Source: Thalassotalea sp.
GTDB lineage: Bacteria; Pseudomonadota; Gammaproteobacteria; Enterobacterales; Alteromonadaceae
Reading direction: 5' to 3'
Assembly (NCBI GenBank): GCA_029237915.1
Contig: JAQWHD010000025.1
Span: 31,650-95,649 of the forward strand
DNA length: 64,000 nt
Shown here piece by piece: positions 29,449 to 38,918 of this stretch. Position 1 is the stretch's first letter. Every line of letters begins with the position of its first letter. Made by a program: the position numbers and the translations under genes. The notes under the pieces were generated by a model, which made no database searches, was not told the DNA's origin, and was given only the letters and a program-made list of their open reading frames with translations.

Positions 29449-30990
29449 ATGAGTAAGTTAAGCTCCAGTTTATATATAGCTTTAATCGTTTCTTTTGGCG
29501 GTTTTGTATTTGGTTTTGATGCCTCTGTGATCTCTGGTGTTGTAAGCTTTGTATCCGTTGAATTTAACTTAACTGATTGGCAACAGGGTTTTGTTGTTAG
29601 CTCACCTACCCTAGGGGCGGTTATTGCCTCATCAATTGCGGGTACTGTCAGTGATAAAGTCGGCCGTAAAAAAGTACTACTGGTTATCGCGTTTTTATAT
29701 CTTGCCTCTGCAATTTTTTCTACGTTCGCTACAAGTTATGAGATGTTAGTTACCGCTAGATTTCTAGGTGGTATGGCATTCGCATCGTTAATCTTAGCAC
29801 CTGTTTATATTGCCGAAATATCTCCTGCAAAACAGCGTGGTAGAATGATTTCAATTAACCAATTTAATATTGTTATCGGTTTATCAGCCGCCTATTTCAC
29901 CAATTATTACTTAATTAACTTGATGCAAAGCGATGCTGCGTGGGTTGTGAGTTTAAACTTGCAAGAAAATATTTGGCGTTGGATGCTTGGCTTAGAAATC
30001 TTACCGGCATTATTATTCTTTGTTGGCCTTATGTTTATTCCTGAAAGCCCTAGGTATTTAGTAATGAAGGGTAGAGAACAAGAAGCCAAAGCAATACTCA
30101 CCAGATTGCATGGTGTTAAGCTGATGGAAAAAGAGTTAGCCCAAATTGAACAGACCAAACAAGTTAAGACCCCTAATTTATTGGCAAGCTTTAAAGAATT
30201 ATTTTCTAAAAAAATGCGCTTAGTTATGGCTATTGGTGTAACTGTTGCGGTTTTTCAACAAATCACTGGCGTAAATGCTATTTACTTTTATGCGCCAAGT
30301 ATTTTTGAGCAGAGTGGTGTTGGAACAAATGCAGCGTTTGCACAAGCTGTTTGGGTTGGTTTAACCAACGTAGTATTTACTATTATCGCTATGCTATTAA
30401 TCGATAAAGTTGGCCGTAAGCCTCTACTCAATATTGGTCTAATTGGTATTGCCTTAAGCATGATGCTTTGCTTTATTGGCTTTAATAATGCTACTTACAA
30501 GCTTAACTCTGATGCTATTCAAACCATTAATATCGAGCAACTGAAATCTATCGAAAATATTGAGTTTGATGATGATTTAGAGTTTAAGCAAGCTGTTATT
30601 GATGTTATTGGTAAGCAAGAATTTAAAAAGCATGAAGCGCAATTAATTCAATCATCAATTAATATTGAACCTGCCTTTGTACTGCTTGGTATTTTAGGTT
30701 TTGTTGCTTCATTTGCGGTATCTCTTGGTCCGGTTATGTGGGTATTATTGGCTGAAATATTCCCGAACCACTTACGTGGTATTGCCATTTCATTTGTTGG
30801 CGTTATAAATTCGGCAATCAGTTTTAGTATTCAATTGATCTTTCCGTGGCAGTTATCCAACTTAGGCACAGCAATGACATTCCTACTCTATGGCTTATTT
30901 GCCATCGCAGGCTTTATCGTGATTTCCTGGTTATTACCGGAAACCAAAGGCAAAACCTTAGAACAAATAGAGCAAGACTTAGCTTCTTAA
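29449..30990 (+). CDS. Sugar-porter MFS transporter
   Basis: Inner-membrane proton-linked sugar importer of 513 aa (major facilitator superfamily, sugar porter family). Diagnostic motifs are SGVVSFVSVEF after TM1, DKVGRKKVL between TM2 and TM3, PESPRYLVMKGR after TM6, QQITGVNAIYFYAP in TM7, DKVGRKPLL between TM8 and TM9, and PETKGKTLEQIE at the end. About 65 hydrophilic residues (roughly 345-408, rich in Ile, Asn, Asp and Glu) are inserted between TM9 and TM10, which the E. coli XylE-type porters lack. The substrate is unknown. It is divergent from tkt-pgi. Confidence 0.93.
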   Translation: MSKLSSSLYIALIVSFGGFVFGFDASVISGVVSFVSVEFNLTDWQQGFVVSSPTLGAVIASSIAGTVSDKVGRKKVLLVIAFLYLASAIFSTFATSYEMLVTARFLGGMAFASLILAPVYIAEISPAKQRGRMISINQFNIVIGLSAAYFTNYYLINLMQSDAAWVVSLNLQENIWRWMLGLEILPALLFFVGLMFIPESPRYLVMKGREQEAKAILTRLHGVKLMEKELAQIEQTKQVKTPNLLASFKELFSKKMRLVMAIGVTVAVFQQITGVNAIYFYAPSIFEQSGVGTNAAFAQAVWVGLTNVVFTIIAMLLIDKVGRKPLLNIGLIGIALSMMLCFIGFNNATYKLNSDAIQTINIEQLKSIENIEFDDDLEFKQAVIDVIGKQEFKKHEAQLIQSSINIEPAFVLLGILGFVASFAVSLGPVMWVLLAEIFPNHLRGIAISFVGVINSAISFSIQLIFPWQLSNLGTAMTFLLYGLFAIAGFIVISWLLPETKGKTLEQIEQDLAS

Positions 30991-31065
30991 AATAGTTACT
31001 CCAATAGATGAGGCTGTATTAGCTGTGGAGTAATGAATTCATTAGTTGATGAAAACTAGATAATT

Positions 31066-31093
31066 AGTCTGTGCCGATTGGTGCAGACTTTTT
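31066..31093 (+). terminator. Terminator after the MFS transporter
   Basis: AGTCTGTGCC / GGTGCAGACT pair over 10 bp including two G-T wobbles, with a GATT tetraloop, followed by TTTTC. Confidence 0.82.
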
Positions 31094-31107
31094 CATTTTA
31101 AAGGTAT

Positions 31108-31136
31108 ACATAAATGGATATAAATCCCATTTATGT
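31108..31136. promoter_or_regulatory. Perfect 10-bp inverted repeat upstream of the dcw cluster
   Basis: ACATAAATGG and CCATTTATGT flank a 9-nt centre. It is 200 bp upstream of the mraZ promoter with no T-run. It may be an operator or a structured element. The rest of the 30,991-31,300 gap shows no coding sequence. Confidence 0.4.
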
Positions 31137-31306
31137 CACCTGTTGTCACAATTGAACTTCATTTCATCGACAATTGATCACCATTAACATTATTTTTTTG
31201 GGTTAAAGTAGCCCCTGTATCCCACAAACCTCCACATTATAAACAACTTAGCGCTATCCCTTATTTATTATAGCAATTGTCGCTTATTTTAATCCCCTAA
31301 CTTTAC

Positions 31307-31336
31307 TTGACAAGGGTTGACTATTATCACTAAACT
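31307..31336 (+). promoter_or_regulatory. mraZ promoter (Pmra-like)
   Basis: A perfect -35 TTGACA (31307-31312) and the -10 TAAACT (31331-31336) with an 18-bp spacer lie about 95 bp upstream of mraZ. It is the obvious main promoter of the division and cell wall cluster. Confidence 0.78.
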
Positions 31337-31344
31337 GTACCTAA

Positions 31345-31379
31345 GTGGGAAAAAGTGGAGAATTGTGGGGGGAAGTGGT
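31345..31379 (+). promoter_or_regulatory. MraZ operator: four GTGG repeats at 10-bp spacing
   Basis: GTGG starts at 31345, 31355, 31365 and 31375 (GTGGGAAAAA, GTGGAGAATT, GTGGGGGGAA, GTGGTG), exactly one helical turn apart and just downstream of the -10. MraZ is known to bind tandem TGGG-type repeats with 5-nt spacers in the mra promoter, so this is an autoregulatory site. Confidence 0.85.
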
Positions 31380-31400
31380 GTTGCTTAAAAAATAAGCAAC
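31380..31400 (+). promoter_or_regulatory. Hairpin in the mraZ 5' leader
   Basis: GTTGCTTA / TAAGCAAC form a perfect 8-bp stem around an A5 loop, immediately after the MraZ repeats and 30 bp before the mraZ ATG. The mraZ start lacks a clear Shine-Dalgarno sequence. Confidence 0.5.
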
Positions 31401-31429
31401 TGTAAAACCTCAAACAAAACAATAAAAAT

Positions 31430-31888
31430 ATGTTCTTAGGCACCAATAAAGTTACTTTAGACAGTAAAAACAGAATTACGATACCAACCAAGTATCGCGA
31501 TGACCTGTTCACTGATTTTGAGGGCAAAATGGTGTGTACTATTGATGTACAAAATGCATGTTTATTACTTTACCCTGCGGCTGCATGGGAAAAAATAAAA
31601 GCTAGGATCAGTAGTCTATCAGACTTTAATAAGGCTGAGCGTACAATAAAACGAATATTACTTGGTAATGCGCATGCCTGTGAGCTAGATAAAAATGGTC
31701 GAATATTAATGACGCCAAGCTTACGTGAACATGCAAATTTAGGTAAAAATGTTGTACTAGTTGGATTAGATAATAAATTTGAAATTTGGGATGAATCAGC
31801 TTGGCAGTTAGAACAAGCGACTGGTTTAGAACAACTTCAGTCTGGTGAACTTGAGTTCCCTGAACGATTACAAGAGCTTTCAATATAA
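31430..31888 (+). CDS. mraZ: MraZ, transcriptional regulator of the dcw cluster
   Basis: AbrB-like DNA-binding protein of 152 aa that forms a ring and represses its own cluster. Two SpoVT/AbrB half-domains are visible through the DxxxR motifs [10 protein letters not shown] (about 10-19) and [11 protein letters not shown] (about 84-94). Length is typical. Its operator repeats lie directly upstream. The stop overlaps rsmH as TAATG. Confidence 0.97.
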   Translation: MFLGTNKVTLDSKNRITIPTKYRDDLFTDFEGKMVCTIDVQNACLLLYPAAAWEKIKARISSLSDFNKAERTIKRILLGNAHACELDKNGRILMTPSLREHANLGKNVVLVGLDNKFEIWDESAWQLEQATGLEQLQSGELEFPERLQELSI

Positions 31889-32832
31889 TGGCAACAGAAT
31901 TTTCACATATCTCGGTACTCTTACAAGAGTCCGTGGATGCTCTAGACATAAAACCAGACGGCACTTATATCGACTGCACATTTGGTCGAGGCGGTCATTC
32001 TGGGTTGATATTAAAAACCTTGGGTGATAATGGTCGTTTAATCGCGATCGACAGGGATCCGACAGCAATAGAGTCTGCGCTTAGATTTGCTGACGACCCT
32101 CGCTTTTCTATTGTTCATAACGGCTTTGCTGAACTTACTAATATTGCAATCGATTTAGACGTTACTGATAAAGTTGACGGTATTCTACTCGACCTTGGTA
32201 TTTCTTCTCCGCAAATTGATGATGCGAGTCGTGGTTTTAGCTTTATGCGTGACGGCCCTTTAGATATGCGTATGGATACTAGTAAAGGGCAAACTGCAGC
32301 ACAGTGGATTAACACTGCTGATGTTGAAGACATTACTTGGGTATTAAGAACTTTTGGTGAAGAGAAGCACGCATGGCGTATTGCTAATGGCATTATCGAT
32401 GCACGTGAAGAAACGCCATTTACTACCACGGGCCAATTAGCAAAAGTGATTGCCACGGTAGCACCGCAAAAAGAAATTAAAAAACACCCAGCGACAAGAA
32501 GCTTTCAAGCCATTCGCATGTACATCAATTCTGAGCTTGAGCAAATTGAAAATGTACTTAATGCGGCATTAGATGTATTGCATGAAGGTGGTCGTTTAGT
32601 AGTAATAAGCTTTCATTCTTTGGAAGACCGCTTAGTTAAACAATTTATGAAAAAGTACAGCCAAGGTAAAAAATTACCAAGAGGCTTGCCGGTAACAGAA
32701 ATTGAAGCACAAAAGGGCAAGAAACTAGCTCTAGTTGGTAAGAGATTAAAGCCAAGTAAAGATGAAGTTGATGAGAATGTACGTTCTCGCAGTTCGGTAT
32801 TACGAGTGGCAGAACGATTAGCCAAGGATTAA
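31888..32832 (+). CDS. rsmH: RsmH (MraW), 16S rRNA N4-methyltransferase (C1402)
   Basis: SAM-dependent methyltransferase of 314 aa modifying N4 of C1402 in 16S rRNA, the same nucleotide that the product of rsmI in this window modifies on the ribose. The SAM site is [13 protein letters not shown] with DRDPTAI. The family blocks [20 protein letters not shown] and [14 protein letters not shown] are present. It is coupled by TAATG at both ends. Confidence 0.98.
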   Translation: MATEFSHISVLLQESVDALDIKPDGTYIDCTFGRGGHSGLILKTLGDNGRLIAIDRDPTAIESALRFADDPRFSIVHNGFAELTNIAIDLDVTDKVDGILLDLGISSPQIDDASRGFSFMRDGPLDMRMDTSKGQTAAQWINTADVEDITWVLRTFGEEKHAWRIANGIIDAREETPFTTTGQLAKVIATVAPQKEIKKHPATRSFQAIRMYINSELEQIENVLNAALDVLHEGGRLVVISFHSLEDRLVKQFMKKYSQGKKLPRGLPVTEIEAQKGKKLALVGKRLKPSKDEVDENVRSRSSVLRVAERLAKD

Positions 32833-33149
32833 TGATGGCCATGGGTAAATTTGCTTTATCCAATGAAATTTGGCAAGACATACGGCGCTACAGCTGGACT
32901 TATGGGTTAATTATTTTAGTGCTGATCTCAGCATTTGCAGTAATTTACTTTACCCATTTAAACAGACAAACAACCAGCGAGTTGGAAGTTTTGTACAGCG
33001 AGCAAGATGATTTAGATATCGAATGGCGAAACTTATTGCTAGAGGAAAATTCTTTAGCAGAACATAGCGAAATAGAATATCAGGCAGAAAAGTTACTTTT
33101 AATGAAGCGACCTAAGCCAAATCAGGAAATAATAATAAAATTACAATGA
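32832..33149 (+). CDS. ftsL: FtsL, division protein
   Basis: Bitopic division protein of 105 aa that forms the FtsQLB complex and activates FtsWI. A short cytoplasmic N-terminus is followed by one membrane helix (about 25-45, YGLIILVLISAFAVIYF) and a periplasmic coiled coil with heptad leucines (about 50-90). Three Met codons lie near the start (32832, 32835, 32841), and I keep the first, which is coupled by TAATG to rsmH. The stop overlaps ftsI as ATGA. Confidence 0.95.
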   Translation: MMAMGKFALSNEIWQDIRRYSWTYGLIILVLISAFAVIYFTHLNRQTTSELEVLYSEQDDLDIEWRNLLLEENSLAEHSEIEYQAEKLLLMKRPKPNQEIIIKLQ

Positions 33150-34897
33150 CCGTGAATAAAAGCAAAAATAGCCAAGATAATTATAAACCAGCCACGATCA
33201 CGTGGCGGTTTTATATCGTCTTGGGTTTAATCTGTTTTGTTTATTCAGGCATTATGGCACGCGCTGCTTTTTTACAAGTAATTGAACCTGAAGTTTTAAA
33301 AAATCAAGGTGATAAGCGTTCACTTAGAACCACTAGCAATGATACTCATCGAGGTGCCATTGTTGACCGTAATGGTATTGAACTTGCGGTAAGTGTGCCA
33401 GTACAAACCGTATACGCCGATCCTAAAGTAGTTATCAATAATGACGGTTACAGTTTAAAACGCCGTTGGAAAGCTCTTGCTGATGTATTAAATGAAGATG
33501 TAAAAGAACTACAAGGTAAAGTAGGAACCAATCCTAAACGTCGTTTTGTTTATCTTGCTCGTCAGTTATCCCCGGCAACTGCAAACTATATTAAAGAATT
33601 AAAAATACCTGGTATTTATACTCGCAAAGAATCTAAACGTTTTTATCCCGCAGGCGAAATCAGTGCCCATTTAGTTGGTTTTACCAACGTTGATGATAAG
33701 GGGATTGAAGGCTTAGAGCTGCTTTATAATGACAAGTTAACCGGAACCGATGGTTCGCAAACTTATCGTAAAGATGCCAAAGGTCGGAAAATTGAAATAT
33801 TAAATGACGAGGATGCCACCAAGCCTGAAGACATTGAATTATCGATAGACCAACGGATACAGTCCTTGGCCTATCGAGAAATAAAAGCTGCTGTTAAATC
33901 GTTCAAAGCCACGTCTGGATCAGCCGTGGTTTTAGACATTCATACGGGCGAGATATTAGCTATGGTAAATGGTCCTTCATTTAACCCTAATAATCGTCGT
34001 GGCGTTGCACCTCATCGTTTTCGTAATCGAGCCATTACCGACTTCTTTGAACCTGGCTCAACAATGAAGCCATTAACTGTACTTACCGCATTAGAATTTG
34101 GAGAAACAAAATCTGATACCGTTATAAATACCTCGCCTGGTTGGATGCGCATCGGTGGTCGTCGCGTTTCTGATACCCGTAATTATGGCAAGCTGTCGAT
34201 AACTGAAATATTAATAAAGTCATCTAACATGGGTACCACTAAGTTAGCCCTTGATGTACCGAAAGATTTCTTACTGGGTAAGTTCTTTGAAATGGGTTTT
34301 TCTGAAGATACCGGAACTGGTCTTAATGGTGAAACCTCGGGTATGTTGTCTGATAGAAACCGTTGGTCAAAATTTGAATTAGCTACCTTATCTTGGGGCT
34401 ATGGTTTAGCAATAAGCCCATTACAACTAGCTCGTTTCTATGCTGCGATAGGCAATGGCGGCTATAAAAAATATTTAACAGTGTTAAAAGACCCAGCATT
34501 TGAACAAGGCGAACGTGTACTCGATTCAAAAAATACCAAAGAGGTATTAGCAATGCTTGAGCAAGTAGTGCTGCACGGTGCTACTAAAGCCAAAGTTGAA
34601 GGTTATCGCGTAGGTGGTAAAACTGGCACAGCAATTAAAACGGCTGCTGGCGGTGGTTACGGTAATGAATACGTTGGTATTTTTGCTGGCGTAGCACCAA
34701 TATCCGACCCTAAAATTGCAATCGTAGTAGTGATTAATGAGCCTGGTGGCGACTTATATCACGGCGGCGATGTAGCAGCTCCTGTATTTTCAAAAATCAT
34801 GGCGGGTTCACTACAGTACTTAAACATAGCACCAGATGACGAATCGCAAATTAGTCATTGGAGCAAGCGCTTTAAAAAAGGAGATAATGATGCTTAA
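33146..34897 (+). CDS. ftsI: FtsI (PBP3), septal peptidoglycan transpeptidase
   Basis: Class B penicillin-binding protein of 583 aa that cross-links septal peptidoglycan. A single N-terminal membrane helix (about 23-43) and the pedestal domain with RGAIVDRNG precede the transpeptidase domain. Catalytic Ser305 is in PGSTMKP, followed by the SSN motif in LIKSSNMGT and KTGT in VGGKTGTAI. Its C-terminal codons contain the Shine-Dalgarno sequence of murE. Confidence 0.98.
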   Translation: MTVNKSKNSQDNYKPATITWRFYIVLGLICFVYSGIMARAAFLQVIEPEVLKNQGDKRSLRTTSNDTHRGAIVDRNGIELAVSVPVQTVYADPKVVINNDGYSLKRRWKALADVLNEDVKELQGKVGTNPKRRFVYLARQLSPATANYIKELKIPGIYTRKESKRFYPAGEISAHLVGFTNVDDKGIEGLELLYNDKLTGTDGSQTYRKDAKGRKIEILNDEDATKPEDIELSIDQRIQSLAYREIKAAVKSFKATSGSAVVLDIHTGEILAMVNGPSFNPNNRRGVAPHRFRNRAITDFFEPGSTMKPLTVLTALEFGETKSDTVINTSPGWMRIGGRRVSDTRNYGKLSITEILIKSSNMGTTKLALDVPKDFLLGKFFEMGFSEDTGTGLNGETSGMLSDRNRWSKFELATLSWGYGLAISPLQLARFYAAIGNGGYKKYLTVLKDPAFEQGERVLDSKNTKEVLAMLEQVVLHGATKAKVEGYRVGGKTGTAIKTAAGGGYGNEYVGIFAGVAPISDPKIAIVVVINEPGGDLYHGGDVAAPVFSKIMAGSLQYLNIAPDDESQISHWSKRFKKGDNDA

Positions 34898-36437
34898 TAC
34901 TGATTTATCTACTTTATCGATTGCTAAAACATTAGCTCATTTTGATATCAATATTACCGAGCAGACAACGAATAATTTAGTCAATGATTCAAGATATGTA
35001 CAACAAGGTGATATTTTTGCTGCTGTAATTGGCACAAACTTGGTTGGTGCAGACTATATTGATACGGCAATTGCTAAAGGTGCTAGCGTTATTTTATCGC
35101 AGTGTGAAGAGCAACAGCTACACGGCAAAGTTGAAATAGTACAACCGGCTGGCAAGTCAGTAACTATTATCAATTTTTATCAATTAGACAAGCAGTTAGC
35201 CAAACTTAGCGCAATCTACTATAACCAACCCGCCAATGATTTAACTTTAGTTGGTATCACCGGGACTAATGGCAAAACCAGTTGTTGTCAGATCATGGCC
35301 CAGTTAATGAATGCCGTTCAACAACCAACAGCAATAATAGGCACACTAGGTGCAGGTACTTTAGATAACTTAGTAGATATCAATAACACCACACCAGGGC
35401 CAACTAAATTACAGCAATTACTTGCAGAGTTTACTGCGCAAGATATTAAGCAAGTCGCTATGGAAGTTTCTTCTCATGCGCTTAGTCAACATCGTGTTGA
35501 AAGCGAGATGATTGATATTGCCGTATTTACCAACTTAACGCGCGATCATCTTGATTATCATGGTGACATGCAAAGTTATGGCGCGGCAAAGCGTGCATTA
35601 TTTAATGGCACTAGCGCGCAAGTTTGGGTACTCAATGCCGATGACCCGCAAACTCATATTTGGTTAGCCGAATTAGCAAACGAAAATGAACGAGTCTTGT
35701 ATAGCTGTGATGCTAACTTCGAACCGCAGCTATTTGCCGCTAACTACCCTAATGCTAAGTTTATTAACGCTGCTAATATGCAATGCCACAACCAAGGTGT
35801 AGATTTTCAACTCACATCTAGCTGGGGCAATATTAACATCGCAAGTGGCTTGCTAGGTGAGTTTAACGTTAGCAATTTACTGGCAGCAATAGCGGTATTA
35901 CTAGTGCAAAACGTATCACTGGAGTTAATCGCTCAAAATACTAAGAATTTAACTGCGGTAGCAGGTCGAATGGAAACATTCATCGCACCAGGTGCTGCAA
36001 CAACCGTTGTTGATTATGCGCATACACCCGATGGTTTAGAAAAAGCATTAACCTCAACTCGTAAACATTGCCAAGGTGAACTTTGGGCTGTATTTGGTTG
36101 TGGTGGTGACAGAGATACTGGTAAGCGTGCGGTTATGGGAGCAATTGCTGAGCAATATGCTGATCATATCGTACTTACTAATGACAACCCTCGCACCGAA
36201 GAGCCTAGTGCAATTATTGCCGATATAATCAAAGGCATTAACAACCCCGATTCGATAACAACAATATTAGATAGAGAACAAGCCATCATCAGTACCATAG
36301 CGAAAGCAGGTGCCGATGACATGGTACTTTGTGCCGGTAAAGGCCACGAAGATTACACCATTATAGGTACTGAAAAAGTTGCCTATCATGAGCGTGAAGT
36401 TGTTCGTAAATACTACCAACAGGTGGCAACATTATGA
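34890..36437 (+). CDS. murE: MurE, UDP-MurNAc-tripeptide (meso-DAP) ligase
   Basis: Cytoplasmic ATP-dependent ligase of 515 aa adding meso-diaminopimelate to UDP-MurNAc-L-Ala-D-Glu. The P-loop is VGITGTNGKTS, and the DNPR motif (LTNDNPRTEEP) is the known meso-DAP recognition signature. I chose the ATG at 34,890 because AAGGAG (34878-34883) lies 6 nt upstream. The adjacent ATG at 34,887 is too close, and longer in-frame starts lie inside ftsI. It overlaps ftsI by 8 bp and murF by ATGA. Confidence 0.97.
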   Translation: MLNTDLSTLSIAKTLAHFDINITEQTTNNLVNDSRYVQQGDIFAAVIGTNLVGADYIDTAIAKGASVILSQCEEQQLHGKVEIVQPAGKSVTIINFYQLDKQLAKLSAIYYNQPANDLTLVGITGTNGKTSCCQIMAQLMNAVQQPTAIIGTLGAGTLDNLVDINNTTPGPTKLQQLLAEFTAQDIKQVAMEVSSHALSQHRVESEMIDIAVFTNLTRDHLDYHGDMQSYGAAKRALFNGTSAQVWVLNADDPQTHIWLAELANENERVLYSCDANFEPQLFAANYPNAKFINAANMQCHNQGVDFQLTSSWGNINIASGLLGEFNVSNLLAAIAVLLVQNVSLELIAQNTKNLTAVAGRMETFIAPGAATTVVDYAHTPDGLEKALTSTRKHCQGELWAVFGCGGDRDTGKRAVMGAIAEQYADHIVLTNDNPRTEEPSAIIADIIKGINNPDSITTILDREQAIISTIAKAGADDMVLCAGKGHEDYTIIGTEKVAYHEREVVRKYYQQVATL

Positions 36438-37819
36438 TCCCATTATCATTAATCGAATTAGCAAATGAGCTTGATGGCAAGCTAGTTGGTAGTGATAAAA
36501 CTATCACTTCAGTATGCTCAGACTCTCGTAACTTACAAGCTGGCGATTTTTTCATTGCCTTAAAAGGGCCAAACTTTGATGGCCATCGCTTTGTTAGTAA
36601 AGCTGCTGATATCGGCTGTGTTGCCGCGTTAGTAGAAACAGAACAAGCAACGGATATTCCACAATTAGTAGTAGCAGACTGTTATAAAGCTATGGGACAA
36701 ATGGCCGCACTAGTTAAAGCCAGAGTAAACCCAAAAACTGTCGCCATCACAGGTAGTAGTGGTAAAACAACGGTAAAAGAGATGGTTGCGGCAATTTTAT
36801 CAAGATTAGGCAGTGTACTTGCTACCAATGGTAATTTTAATAATGAAATTGGTGTGCCATTAACATTGCTACGTTTAGAGTCCCAGCATGAATATGCAGT
36901 CATTGAACTTGGCGCCAACCATATTGGTGAAATTGCATACACTACGGGTTTAACTAAACCTGACGTAGCCATAATAAATAATATTGCCGCCGCTCATTTA
37001 GAGGGCTTTGGCGATTTATGTGGTGTGGCTCGTGCTAAAGGCGAAATTTATGAAGGGCTAGGTGTAGATGGTGTTGCTATCTATAACCAAGACACTCCAT
37101 ATACACACAAATGGCAATGGCGCTTAACAGATAAAACCGTTCGTAAATTTTCTTGTGTTAAAGAAGCTGATTGTTATAGCAGTAATATTCGGATGAATAA
37201 TAAAGGCTGTACCAGTTTTACTTTAAATACTTACCAAGGAAACATTGATATTAGTGTTCCGGTACCTGGCAGACACAACGTTTGTAACGCCGTAGCTGCT
37301 GCCGCTGTAGCATTAGAATTTGGTGCCACACTAGAAGATATTAAACTAGGTTTAGCACAAATGGCTCCAGTTCAAGGGCGCTTAAACCTAATCAATTTAC
37401 CAAATGAATTAACCTTAATTGACGATACTTACAACGCCAATGTCGAATCGACTAAAGCCGCGGTTGAGTTACTAGCGAGCTATAAAGGTAGAACCATTTT
37501 AATTTTAGGCGATATGGCCGAGCTAGGTGAAGAAGCTCGAACATACCATCAAGACATCGGTGAGCATGCATTAACGCAACACATCGATAATTTATTAACT
37601 CTAGGTGTATTAAGTCAGAGTACGTCGGCAGTTTTTGGTCAAGACGGACATCACTTTTCATCAAGAGATTTATTAGTAGAGCATTTAGCAACATTGCTTA
37701 GCGATGAAGATCAAGCAATAACTATTTTAGTGAAAGGCTCTAGAAGTGCACGCATGGAATTGGTCGTTCAAGCCATCAAAGAATGGCGCAACAATAATCA
37801 GGAGACAATGCCATGTTAG
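36434..37819 (+). CDS. murF: MurF, UDP-MurNAc-tripeptide:D-Ala-D-Ala ligase
   Basis: Last cytoplasmic amino-acid ligase, 461 aa, completing UDP-MurNAc-pentapeptide. The P-loop is [14 protein letters not shown], with [11 protein letters not shown] and the C-terminal [15 protein letters not shown] and LGDMAELGE motifs of the family. It starts within the murE stop (ATGA) and overlaps mraY by 7 bp. Confidence 0.97.
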   Translation: MIPLSLIELANELDGKLVGSDKTITSVCSDSRNLQAGDFFIALKGPNFDGHRFVSKAADIGCVAALVETEQATDIPQLVVADCYKAMGQMAALVKARVNPKTVAITGSSGKTTVKEMVAAILSRLGSVLATNGNFNNEIGVPLTLLRLESQHEYAVIELGANHIGEIAYTTGLTKPDVAIINNIAAAHLEGFGDLCGVARAKGEIYEGLGVDGVAIYNQDTPYTHKWQWRLTDKTVRKFSCVKEADCYSSNIRMNNKGCTSFTLNTYQGNIDISVPVPGRHNVCNAVAAAAVALEFGATLEDIKLGLAQMAPVQGRLNLINLPNELTLIDDTYNANVESTKAAVELLASYKGRTILILGDMAELGEEARTYHQDIGEHALTQHIDNLLTLGVLSQSTSAVFGQDGHHFSSRDLLVEHLATLLSDEDQAITILVKGSRSARMELVVQAIKEWRNNNQETMPC

Positions 37820-38892
37820 TTTGGCTCGGCGAATATTTAACACAGTACTACAGCGGCTTTAATGTATTTTCGTATTTAACATTTAGAGCGATCGTTGCAG
37901 CATTAACGGCACTCATTGGCTCTCTATTTTTTGGCCCTAAGTTAATTCGCTATTTACAAAATATGCAAATTGGTCAGGTTGTTCGTGATGATGGCCCAGA
38001 AAGCCACTTGTCTAAATCGGGTACACCAACCATGGGTGGCATTTTAATACTAGGCGCGATTATCGGCAGTGTATTGTTGTGGACTGACTTAAGCAATCGT
38101 TACGTGCAAGTGGTGTTATTTGTTATTTCTAGCTTTGGTATCATCGGCTTTGTCGATGACTATCGTAAGGTGATCCGTAAAGATTCGAATGGCCTAATCG
38201 CTCGTTGGAAATATTTCTGGCAAACAGTCGCGGGTCTAGGCACGGCATTTTATTTATACTCAATTGGCTCGCCAGTTGAAACTTCACTACTTTTACCATT
38301 TGTTAAAGATGTAATGCCACAGCTTGGCATCTTCTACATAGTATTAAGTTATTTTGTCATTGTCGGTACATCTAATGCGGTAAACCTAACGGATGGTTTA
38401 GATGGCTTAGCGATAGTACCAACAATATTGGTTGCCGGAGCTTTAGGTATTTTTGCCTACGTTACCGGTAATGTGAATTTCGCCACCTACCTGAACTTAC
38501 CTCACCTTAGAGAAGTGAGTGAATTAGTTGTGGTGTGTACCGCTATAGTTGGTGCCGGTTTAGGCTTTTTATGGTTTAACACTTATCCAGCACAAGTATT
38601 TATGGGCGATGTTGGCTCACTTGCTCTTGGCGCAACATTAGGCGTGATCGCGGTACTAGTAAAACAAGAATTTGTACTGTTTATTATGGGCGGTATTTTT
38701 GTTGTTGAAACACTGTCAGTTATTTTACAAGTTGGCTCTTATAAATTACGCGCCAAGCGCATATTTAGAATGGCGCCAATTCATCATCATTACGAATTAA
38801 AAGGTTGGCCTGAGCCACGAGTTATTGTGCGCTTTTGGATCATCTCAACCGTACTTGTGCTAATTGGTTTAGCCACACTTAAGTTACGTTAA
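37813..38892 (+). CDS. mraY: MraY, phospho-MurNAc-pentapeptide translocase
   Basis: Polytopic membrane enzyme of 359 aa forming lipid I on undecaprenyl phosphate. Family motifs are GTPTMGG, the acidic [18 protein letters not shown] and the C-terminal [13 protein letters not shown]. About ten membrane helices are expected. The start has GGAG 8 nt upstream inside the murF 3' end. Confidence 0.98.
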   Translation: MLVWLGEYLTQYYSGFNVFSYLTFRAIVAALTALIGSLFFGPKLIRYLQNMQIGQVVRDDGPESHLSKSGTPTMGGILILGAIIGSVLLWTDLSNRYVQVVLFVISSFGIIGFVDDYRKVIRKDSNGLIARWKYFWQTVAGLGTAFYLYSIGSPVETSLLLPFVKDVMPQLGIFYIVLSYFVIVGTSNAVNLTDGLDGLAIVPTILVAGALGIFAYVTGNVNFATYLNLPHLREVSELVVVCTAIVGAGLGFLWFNTYPAQVFMGDVGSLALGATLGVIAVLVKQEFVLFIMGGIFVVETLSVILQVGSYKLRAKRIFRMAPIHHHYELKGWPEPRVIVRFWIISTVLVLIGLATLKLR

Positions 38893-38918
38893 AAATATTA
38901 AGGATATTTGATTTTCAC

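Noticed and set aside
34836..34889. Upstream starts for murE inside ftsI
   Set aside because: They lack a ribosome site. The AAGGAG at 34878 serves the ATG at 34,890.
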